From: Reticulitermes speratus
Lineage: Eukaryota; Arthropoda; Insecta; Blattodea; Rhinotermitidae
NCBI GenBank assembly: GCA_021186555.1
Contig: JAJKFL010000005.1
Span: forward strand, 56,532,635-56,596,634
Length of the DNA stretch: 64,000 bases
Direction: 5' to 3'
In this document: one piece after another, positions 45,912 to 56,700 of the stretch
Numbering within the stretch: position 1 is the stretch's first letter
Layout: the number at the start of each line of letters is the position of its first letter
Made by a program: the position numbers and the translations under genes
Notes under the pieces: model-generated
Seen by the model: only the letters and a program-made list of their open reading frames with translations
The model's database searches: none
What the model was told of the DNA's origin: nothing

Positions 45912-46197
45912 GTGGAGCTGGGATGGCTCAGTCAGTATAGTGACTAGGCTGCGTGCTGGATGATCCAGGGTTCGATTCCCATCAGGGGCAAGAGATTTTT
46001 TATCTGTTCATGATGCTTAGACCAGCTCTGTGGCGCAAGCCACGGGTGCTTGGGGCGCTTTTGTGAGGGCAAAGCGACAGGGACGTGAAGTTGACTACTC
46101 ACCTCCATCTAGTGCTGAGATTAAGAATGAGTGGAGCCATATCTCTACTCCTATGTGCTTTCATGAAGCTGACAGGGCACCTTTACCTTTACCTTTC
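45912..46197 (+). mobile_element. tRNA-derived SINE (family A) with 9-bp duplication
   Basis: Flanks TGTTACATG at 45903-45911 and 46198-46206. Head GGGATGGCTCAGTCAGTATA, B box GGGTTCGATTCCCATC, tail CCTTTACCTTTACC. Confidence 0.88.
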
Positions 46198-46206
46198 TGT
46201 TACATG

Positions 46207-47765
46207 TCAATAAATCTTTAAATTCTGTGGTTTGTTTCATTTCTTTTCTGTACTCTCTGGTTTTTCCTTCTGTACTTCATAAGAATGTCATCACTGCTCC
46301 ACTTTACCCACTGATACCTGCTGTGGTCCTTGGCTGTGTTCTGTTCTGCATGGGCCAAACATTCTCCCCATCCTTACGAGTGCCATCTACATTATGGTCA
46401 GTATTCTGACATTTTCTTCATAAAGTGCATTTATTTTGCTTTGAATATTAAACAGCATTTATCTTTCTAATTCTTCAAAACCAACCATTCTTCCTAATTA
46501 AGAATTGTTGTATTTATTTAGAGGTAGAGATGAATTTGTAAATGCAGTGCGGTGAAGTATGTGGGAGGGGAATTGTCTTTTATCTGTTAAGTAAATTCAT
46601 TATTGTGACATTTCTCATTTACTTGATTGAAATTGTGCTGTCGTATTTATCAATTTTCCTTCCTGTTGAGTTTAGGCAGTATTATTTCATCCTTACATGG
46701 ATAAAGTCACACTTGGTGCGTGCATTACTTTCACATTTTCCATTAGATTTCAAATGTCTTTGAAGATTCAATCATTTTGGGTTGTTGTGTTCTTATAATG
46801 ACAGTGTTGTTTGTTTAAAATGACGGGATGAATCACTAATTTATGTGTTATATTGATGTCTAATTTAATGCTCATGTATATTGACTTTGTGAATTAAAGA
46901 TTCAAATTGTAGGCACATTGTAATGTGCAGGTAGTTATTCCACTTTTGATATCGTGTTTCTGTTCACGTGTGTAGTTTCACTCATTGTCTGTTTTAGAAG
47001 CAGACTGAACATCCTCATCCCAGAAGACATGAATCTTCAGCAACAGTGCTGTGAGAACCTCATATCTTGTGTCCTTGGTGTATCTTGCCAGTACAGAATA
47101 AAAAAATGGCAGGGTTTAGTAGAGGAATGGTGTGTCATATTGCAGGTTGAAATTTAACGTGAAGGAATTATGTGTAAACTTGTTGTTAATTTTTATCCTA
47201 TTCTGGGGGTTTTGCACCTTGTGGCAGCAGTGGGCTAGATTATCAACGTTTAGGAGGAAATTGTTGCCTCCATCTACAGAGTTGATGTGATTAGGAAGCA
47301 GAAGTGTTTAGATTATGTGCATGTGGTCACTTGGACACATGGGAGGGAAAGAACGGGCTAGTGCCTACTTCAGGGTGATAGGAACGGTGAACAGGGAATG
47401 TGGCAAAATGGTCCTCTTCAGGGCCCCCAAGCTATTTGATGTAAAATACCTGTATTTTTCCTCAGTTTCACACATCACCGTTTGCACAGTTCAGCTGTGG
47501 TTTTCATGTGCGGGAATGAATTAACCTAACAAGGAATGATGACTTGCACTTTACACTAAGTTTCTACCCTTAGCATTCTGTTTATTTGGCTCATTCCTAC
47601 TCGCATTATCCCTGAGGATGCAAGAAGCAAGTTTATCAGACGCGTCAGCAACAAGGCCCAGTGCCCTATGGTGCAGAATCCCAAGAACTGGATCGGAATT
47701 TGACAGTTAATTGCTGTGAAAACTTAAAATCAGTAATTTTTGGAGCTGTTGTGTTTATTTTACAG
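46207..47765. other. AIFM3 5' flank, largely unassigned
   Basis: No exon is evident. At 47020-47070, CATCCTCATCCCAGAAGACA and CAACAGTGCTGTGAGAACCT match the flank phrase of the fold-back family (also at 49993 and 51882). The AIFM3 5' UTR exon and promoter may lie here or further upstream. Confidence 0.35.
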
Positions 47766-47770
47766 GCAAG

Positions 47771-50700
47771 ATGAAGTCATCAAATGATGACTATGTGGAG
47801 GCTGTTGTGTGTCAGGAATCGGACATACAGGAAAATGAGTAAGTTTGTTTGTTTGTTTGTTACACTAAGGGTTTTCTTGAAATTAATTACAGATTTAATA
47901 TGCTGTTGCCTAGTGGAAATATGTTTTTGAAATAAGTTAATTCATGGAACAGAGGTCTTGAGAAGTTGATATTGCTCAGCTGGCGAAGACAGTGTTGACC
48001 TATCATGAAACCCAAAGGCTGTGTTTATAAGATTCTGCAGTTTTGTATTTATTAACACAAGTGCTAGAGTATAATTTAATTACTGTATTATTGTTCTGAT
48101 GGGCAGTCACATTGGGATCAATCTTACAACAGTTCACTTACTAGATGAACTTGCTAAGTCAGTGTTTTGCGGACGTAGGGGTGGGCTGATTGAGTACAGT
48201 AATGAAGACTTGGATTTCTTGAGAGATGGCATTTTTTGAATGGTTGAGAAACAATTAGCTTCTCAAGAAGGACTCTAGGCCGTGGTGTTAGTAGATTGTC
48301 ATAATAGCAGTACAGTGCTTCTTGTCTGGATCTCGCAGTTTAAAATGCAATGATTACAGACTGGTAAATGTGTGTCTTGCATCTGTTTAAACCCTAGGAT
48401 GAAGGCATTTCAGCTTGGAGATGCAGGCAAAATTCTTCTAGTGAAACAGAATGGCAAGTTATCAGCAATAGGTTCCAAATGTACCCATTATGGAGCTCCT
48501 CTTCATACTGGAGTGCTGGGTAATGGGAGGGTCCGTTGTCCGTGGCACGGTGCGTGCTTCAACATCACGACAGGTAACCATATTTTGATTAGATCCAAAA
48601 TGTAATGGCAAAGCTGTGTCTGTGCACACCACGAAGGCATAAGGGGGAGTAGAAGTATAGCTCCACTCATTCTTAACCTGATTGTTGGATGCAGATGAGT
48701 TAGTTAGATGGCTCGAGGAAGGAGAAGCTTTCTCTTGATGTGTTTAATGTGTGTGCAAGAAGATTTGTGTGTGACAGACTTGAAATTGTTGATGTTGTGT
48801 TTGTCCTTGTCTGATTGATGATTGGGTGCCACTGCAGAATGAAGAATGTCAGTATGATGGTGATTTTAGTGTTGGAATGATGAGGGGAGAAGTTGTCAGT
48901 GCTATTTTATGTCGCTTGTACTGTCCTGGTAGAGGGTCATTATTTTACCTAACAGCTACCAGATGGCACTATTGTGGGCTCATTTATTGTATTAACTTAG
49001 CCACTCAGCTGACCGCACACATTTATAGTGGAGTAGTGGCAGGACGTGACAAATGATTATTGTCAGATTAGTTAAGGACCCTGTATGTGGAAGGACCGGG
49101 GACATCACAGACAGCTTGTGTTGGCATTCGGCCACCTTGCCAGTAAATGTCACAGTCTAGCTACTGGTTTGTGAGGTTCAGGGTCACAATGTCAGCCAAC
49201 AGTCTGGTTGTCCTGGCAGAGGTTGTCAGTCTGTCCAGTCAGATGCAGGCTGTTCCATCCAGTTGCATTGTCATTGTTTGCTGACTGCAACACTGAACTC
49301 TTAGAACCAAGGTAGCTCAATGAATTTCGTGACTATCCCATGTCCTGGATGGTTCAGGATTCAATTCCTGGCAGGGGGCAAGTGTTTTTCTTCCTACTCA
49401 AAAATGCCCAGACTGGCTCTGGGGCCCACCAGTCTCCTGCTCAATGGGTGATGGGGGTTCTTTTCCCAGGAGTAAAGCATCCAGGGCGAGATGCTGACCA
49501 CTTATTTACATCTAGTGCCAAGAGTAGGAATGAATGGAGCTATACCTCTACTCCCCATACTTGTCTTCATGTTGTGCACAAGGAAAACTTTACCTTAAAA
49601 ACTGTATCAATACAGTGAATGAGAGAGTACTGAGTGATTGCAGTTATGCCTACTGTTATACAGGAGACATTGAGGATTTCCCGGGACTGGACAGTTTACC
49701 ATGTTACCAGGTAGAGGTCCAGGATGGAGGAGGAGTGAAGGTGAGAGCCAGAAAGGAAGAAGTGAAATCGAGCAAGAGGATTAAGCACATGACTTCAAGA
49801 GACAAGCGAGTTAGCACAACTTTTGTGGTTGTTGGTGGAGGTGAGGTTTAACTGTTTAATTGTTTATAGGCTTTAAAATTTAAGTCCTCTGGGGTATGAC
49901 ACTGTGTTGTTGGGTGAGTAGTTTCTGGCGTTTTGAAGGGTCATAGTGCCTTCAGAACGCTGGGAACTCTTCACTCAGTGTCACAGCATAACATCCCAGA
50001 AGAGTTGATTCTTCAGCAACACAGCTGTGAGAACCTCAAGTCTGTCCAATTCTTGCTGCATCCATATAGCTGATGAAGGAAATGTGTATAAAAAAAATTT
50101 ACTTATAAAAGCTGCATCACACAGTAATTGGCAAAGATGCATGAATTACTGAATGCCACAGCATAATTTAACGCTTTTCAATGTAATCAGTTTTCTTGCG
50201 TTTTAATCTGTTAGACACTAACTTGTTTACCTTCCTGTCTTTAATTGTCATAAATGACAACATGTACTATTCACAGTGTTTCTGATCAATGGACTTGTAA
50301 ATTTGTCCCTGTGCAGGCCATGCAAGCATATGGGGGAGTGGAGGTAATGCTCCACTTAATCCTTAACTTTGGCACTAAACAGAGGTGAATGTATAGCTTC
50401 ACCCCCTGGCTGTTTATCCCTGGGGAAAGTTTTCCCACTATCCATTGATTAAGAGTAAAACCCCTTTCTCTTACTGGAAATTGAACCACAATTTTGTAAA
50501 TTTCCGTATAAATTTTATATTATGTATACCGTGCATTTTGATAATTAATTAATTTTAATTTTATTTCAATCCAACAAATGCACTACACTTTCTTTCAATG
50601 ATTTCTTGTCCCTACATATGTTTTGGCACACCTTGTGCCATCCTCAGGTGGGTCGTCGAGAGTTCATCATTGAAATCATTAAAAGAAAGTGTAGTGCATT

Positions 50701-53700
50701 TGTTGGATTGAAATAAAATTAAAATTAATTAAGTCCATAGAAATTTTCACCACTTTAACTAAAGACTTAATGTTTCTCCTCTGTTGTGAGATTCTTCACC
50801 CAGTTTTGGACAAAGGCAGTAAGCACCGTTTAAATAAAGCACTTATTGCTAATGTTATAGCATATGGAGTCACATATTTCCACATGTGCCGTGTCAGCAG
50901 TGCTGTCATCTGTTGGGAGAAAGAAATTGTCTAGTCACTTGATCATCAGACCTCCCGTTCTGTGCTAGTTACTGGCATTAAAATGTGATCTGTGCTAGTT
51001 ACTGGCATTAAAATGTGATCTGTGCTAGTTACTGGCATTAAAATGTGATCTGTGCTAGTTATTGGCATTAAAATGTGATCTGTGCTAGTTACTGGCATTA
51101 AAATGTGATCTGTGCTAGTTACTGGCATTAAAATGTGATCTGTGCTAGTTACTGGCATTAAAATGTGATCTGTGCTAGTTACTGGCATTAAAATGTGATC
51201 TGTGCTAGTTACTTGCATTAAAATGTGATCTGTGCTAGTTATTGGCATTAAAATGTGATCTGTGCTAGTTACTGGCATTAAAATGTGATCTGTGCTAGTT
51301 ACTGGCATTAAAATGTGATCTGTGCTAGTTACTGGCATTAAAATGTGATCTGTGCTAGTTACTGGCATTAAAATGTGATCTGTGCCCCATTATTCCCACA
51401 TTTATAGTGTATTGCTTATATCCCTTCAAAACTTTGATTCTGGTTTTACAGGTCCTGCAGGAGCATTGTGCGTAGAAACCCTTCGTCAGGAAGGTTTCAA
51501 AGGGCGAATTGTGCTTGTCTGTAAGGAACAAGCTTTACCTTATGATCGTGTCAAAACGAGCAAGGCTTTAGATGTTAAACTAGAGAGCATTACTTTTCGA
51601 ACAGCCAGTTTCTATAAGGTAAGTATTTGACGTGGGTCTTAAGGTTCACATGATAGCAGTTATGAAGTGGAAGTTCTTCAGGGATGTGACATGATGTAGT
51701 TAATAGGCAGGTTCAGTACCAGCGTTTTGGGGGACCTTCCTGCCTCTGCTTTCAGGATAGTCAAAGAAGAGTAATTTGCTTGGGAGGATTGAGTGCCCTT
51801 CTTGGAATATCCTGAAGATGGAGGGAGCATGCTCCTCCGAAACGTCGGTAACAAATCACCAGTCAACACGGTGTCATGTCCCAGAAGACTAATCTTTAGC
51901 AGTAATGCTGTGTTAACCTCAGTCCACACACACATATACAAACTCAAATACAAGAGTGAGTCAAATGAAAACCTTAAAAGTAAAAACAATTGAGACTGTG
52001 CTGTGTGCAGCTGTAGGCACAGCAGTTCATCAGTAATACTGATACTGAGACTGTCCTGTGTGCAGCTGTAGGCACAGCAGTTCATCAGTAATACTGATAC
52101 TGAGACTGTCCTGTGTGCAGCTGTAGGCACAGCAGTTCATCAGTAATACTGATACTGAGACTGTCCTGTGTGCAGCTGTAGGCACAGCAGTTCATCAGTA
52201 ATACTGATACTGAGACTGTCCTGTGTGCAGCTGTAGGCACAGCAGTTCATCAGTAATACTGATACTGAGACTGTCCTGTGTGCAGCTGTAGGCACAGCAG
52301 TTCATCAGTAATACTGATACTGAGACTGTCCTGTGTGCAGCTGTAGGCACAGCAGTTCATCAGTAATACTGATACTGAGACTGTCCTGTGTGCAGCTGTA
52401 GGCACAGCAGTTCATCAGTAATACTGATACTGAGACTGTCCTGTGTGCAGCTGTAGGCACAGCAGTTCATCAGTAATACTGATACTGAGACTGTCCTGTG
52501 TGCAGCTGTAGGCACAGCAGTTCATCAGTAATACTGATACTGAGACTGTCCTGTGTGCAGCTGTAGGCACAGCAGTTCATCAGTAATACTGATACTGAGA
52601 CTGTCCTGTGTGCAGCTGTAGGCACAGCAGTTCATCAGTAATACTGATACTGAGACTGTCCTGTGTGCAGCTGTAGGCACAGCAGTTCATCAGTAATACT
52701 GATACTGAGACTGTCCTGTGTGCAGCTGTAGGCACAGCAGTTCATCAGTAATACTGATACTGAGACTGTCCTGTGTGCAGCTGTAGGCACAGCAGTTCAT
52801 CAGTAATACTGATATTGAGACTGTGCTGTGTGCAGCTGTAGGCACAGCAGTTCATCAGTAATACTGATACTGAGACTGTCCTGTGTGCAGCTGTAGGCAC
52901 AGCAGTTCATCAGTAATACTGATACTGAGACTGTGCTGTGTGCAGCTGTAGGCACAGCAGTTCATCAGTAATACTGATACTGAGACTGTGCTGTGTGCAG
53001 CTGTAGGCACAGCAGTTCATCAGTAATACTGATACTGAGACTGTCCTGTGTGCAGCTGTAGGCACAGCAGTTCATCAGTAATACTGATACTGAGACTGTG
53101 CTGTGTGCAGCTGTAGGCACAGCAGTTCATCAGTAATACTGATACTGAGACTGTGCTGTGTGCAGCTGTAGGCACAGCAGTTCATCAGCATAGGTTAGAA
53201 GTATGTACTGTGTGTCATAGATATGGGACTGTGCTGAAAAGTGACAAAGCTGTACTAACCTATCTGCACTAAATTAGCTGGTGAAAAATTGTTAAGGTTT
53301 TCATTTGACTTACCTTTGTAATAAAATCCTAGACTTCCCTAACAGTTTGCAGTTTATCAGTAATAGCTGTTGTTTTCAGGAACATGGAATAGAGGTCCTG
53401 ACAGGCACAGAAGTCATTGGCTTAAATCCTGAAACAAAGGTTGTGAAACTGAGCTCTGGAAAGGAACTAGAATATGACTCCGTGTTCTTAGGGACAGGTT
53501 CAGAGTAAGTCACAAGTTCTTGACGTACTAAAACACAATGTGTGTTTGTGTTGTTTAATGATGCTGTGAAGTGCTAAGATTATTTGGCATCCGCGAAGGA
53601 TGAATAATGAATATGGAGCATTGGAATGACGCTGGTGGGGGAAAACTGAAGTACCGGGAGAGAAATCTGTTCCAGTGTGACTATGTCCACCACAAATCCC

Positions 53701-56700
53701 ACATGAATGGGCCTGGAAATGAACCTCGAACTCCACAGTCAGAAATTACCATCTACTTTGAAGATAACTGAATTCAAATTGCAAAGGAATTTGGCTGTTT
53801 GCTACCCACGAAAATGAGTAATTCAAGTCTTTTTAAAATTATTTTTATGTGGCCATGTTTTTCTTCTTCTTCTCCTCCTCCTTCTTCTCTTTCTTTCTTT
53901 CTTTCTTTCTTCCCTGCAGTGTGAACTACTTGGTTTCGTTTTAAGTAGCAAAGGAAATGCTTAACTGAATTACAAGGAATCCCCATAAATAATGGCAACT
54001 TTGCCATTATTTTTGCCCTCAAATCCAATAAACAGTGATTGTGTCTTGAACCCGTGGTCCCTGCATACATCAGTGACAGCTGCTTGTGCTGTACAATATC
54101 ATGCAGATCCTAAAATGTTGTTTATATTCTGGAAAAATTCCATCACACATCTCACAGAAACAGTAATTGATGCATTAAATAATTGTACTGTTTTTGTGTT
54201 TAAATAAGACTTTGTAACAAATAACTGATGTTTCACTTATACAGCGTGTCTCTTTTATTGCCTCTTTAGACACAGCAGCTTTGTCACATAGAAAGCCTGC
54301 GTCTGCTTGGACGTCCCGCCACGGCTGCTGTGCTCGGGGCAAAAATGAAAGAGAGACTGTCTAGAAATATGATACACTCTGTTTGTTCTGCATTGCTCAG
54401 GGCAAAGATGAAAGAGACATTGTCTAGAAATATGATACACTCTGTTTGTTCTGCATTGCTCAGGGCAAAGATGAAAGAGACACTGTCTAGAAATATGATA
54501 CACTCTGTTTGTTCTGCATTGCTCAGGGCAAAGATGAAAGAGACACTGTCTAGAAATATGATACACTCTGTTTGTTCTGCATTGCTCAGGGCAAAGATGA
54601 AAGAGACACTGTCTAGAAATATGATACACTCTGTTTGTTCTGCAGTGCACTTCGACCTCCAATTCCTGGAGCAGAGCTGAAGAACATATTTGTGGTTCGT
54701 ACAATAGAAGACTCTTACGGTATTTATGGCCAGCTTGGTCCAGAGAAGCGTGTTGTTATTCTTGGAGCATCGTTTGTTGGTCAGTACATTCTGTTAAATT
54801 CATTCCAGAATTCTCTGTAAACATATATTAATTCTAGACAGACATGAGGATGGTAATAGGTATGAAGTTGTTCATAGGAACATGTTAGCCCCAGTTTTCA
54901 TTTAATGGATTGACGGTTAATAGACCGCTGTACCAGATGCACTGGACCAGAATAATTAAGCTTTGGGCATACAGCAGTTACAGCTGTTTCCTACAAACAC
55001 AAAATTTGGCTTTGCTAGAAACAACCTGAAAGAAAAGTGACAAATTTCGTAGTGTTGCATTTCTGATCACTTACAAATCTGCAGTGAATGACAGTATAAG
55101 TCACAACTATACTATTTTATTATCCTCCAACATGTTTTGCTTACACGGCCATCTGCAGGGAGATCACTTAATGTATTGGTAGGAGGTGCGCAGGTTTGCG
55201 TGCGTATAGAAGAACGGATAAAATGTATGTTGATGCAGTACGTAGTAAAAGTGCACTCCAATTGTTGAACAGTGTGTATTTTGTTGGTTATATTTTTATT
55301 CAAAAGCGATAAAGTTGTATTTGGAAATGTAACACAGTTACACACGCTTGTTGTGCCTTTTATATAGATATATATTCAACACTGTCAGTGTCTTGGATGA
55401 TATAGCGTCAGTGGTAAATAAACACAAACGTGTGCTCAGTTGGCACAACTATACTCGTTTCTATTTCAGTATTCCTGCTGTATGTTTTAGTTGCCAACAA
55501 CCTTTTTCAGACATTCCATTAAATTGTATGTAAACCAGCACATTTATACATTACAAATTTCTGTAATGATGGGATGCTGTGTTGTGACATAAATGATATA
55601 GAACCATAAAGTCTAAAAAATATGTGTACGATATAAACTGATACTCCAGAATTGTATATTATTGTTTACATTAAATCCTCTGCAGCATTTAAGTTCTTCT
55701 GATGGCTGTCTGTGATGCTTTTGTTTTTATCCATTCACAAAACAGCAAATTTTGTTTTGGTAAGCTGAGTTGATTTTCTGTTTGTTTGATTTAGTTGATT
55801 TTTTTAGTACCCCTATCTTATATTTTATGGGACCTTCCTGTAAAGTGAATTAAGAATTTACAATAACTGGTCAGATTAGTGAATGATGAATTAGAAATGA
55901 TATGGTTAGAAGCGGTCATGATCTAATCAAAGGACTATCCAGTCGTTCGCCCTCAGTAAAACCAGCAACACGTTCATCAGGATAGCTGGTGTCCTGACCC
56001 AGTTTTGTATCTGGTATCTCCCAGGCATGCTCCAAGCAGTCATCACTACGCCATTCTGCTTGGCTGCATTTATTTCAGGTATGGAAGCTGCAGCATATTG
56101 CGTGGAGAATGTGAAGTCAGTGACAGTGATTGGCCGAGATACTGTTCCATTCCGTGGAGTTCTGGGTGAAGAGATTGGAGCACGCCTAATGGCGCTGCAC
56201 AAAGAGAAAGGAGTTTTGTTCAAGATGGAATCAGGAGTGACTCGTTTCATAGCAGGTCCATCAGGTGATACAGTGAATGAAGTAGAGCTCAAAGATGGCA
56301 GCACTCTACCAGCTGATGTGTGTATAGTAGGAATAGGGTCCTCACCAGCCACAAAGTTCCTGGATGGATCAGGTGTGAATATTGACAAGAGTGGGGGCAT
56401 CATTGTGAACAAGGTAATGGGGTATTGTTTTGATTTGCATTACCATCTTGGGAAGAAAACCGTGCAGTCAGGCAGCAGTATTATAAGCCACTCCCTGACT
56501 TATGACCAACTGAAGTTACGACCAAAATTTCCTTAACGAAAATTTCACTACATTTCTATATTTCGTTGAAGAAACTCTGTGGTTAATTGCAACAGAAAGA
56601 CTATTTTGACCTGCTGGAAGGTGTATATTCCACCTCATTTCATATTTTCAACTTACGAGCAATTCAAGTTACGACCAGGTGTTCAGAGAACATATCCTGT

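Noticed and set aside
48935..49075. Possible separate MITE in AIFM3 intron 2
   Set aside because: Only short phrases (GTCATTATTTTACCTAAC, GTGACAAATGATTATTGTCA) match the 56729 element; too diverged to set boundaries.
55927..56412. 161-residue minus-strand frame
   Set aside because: Antisense shadow of AIFM3 exon 7.
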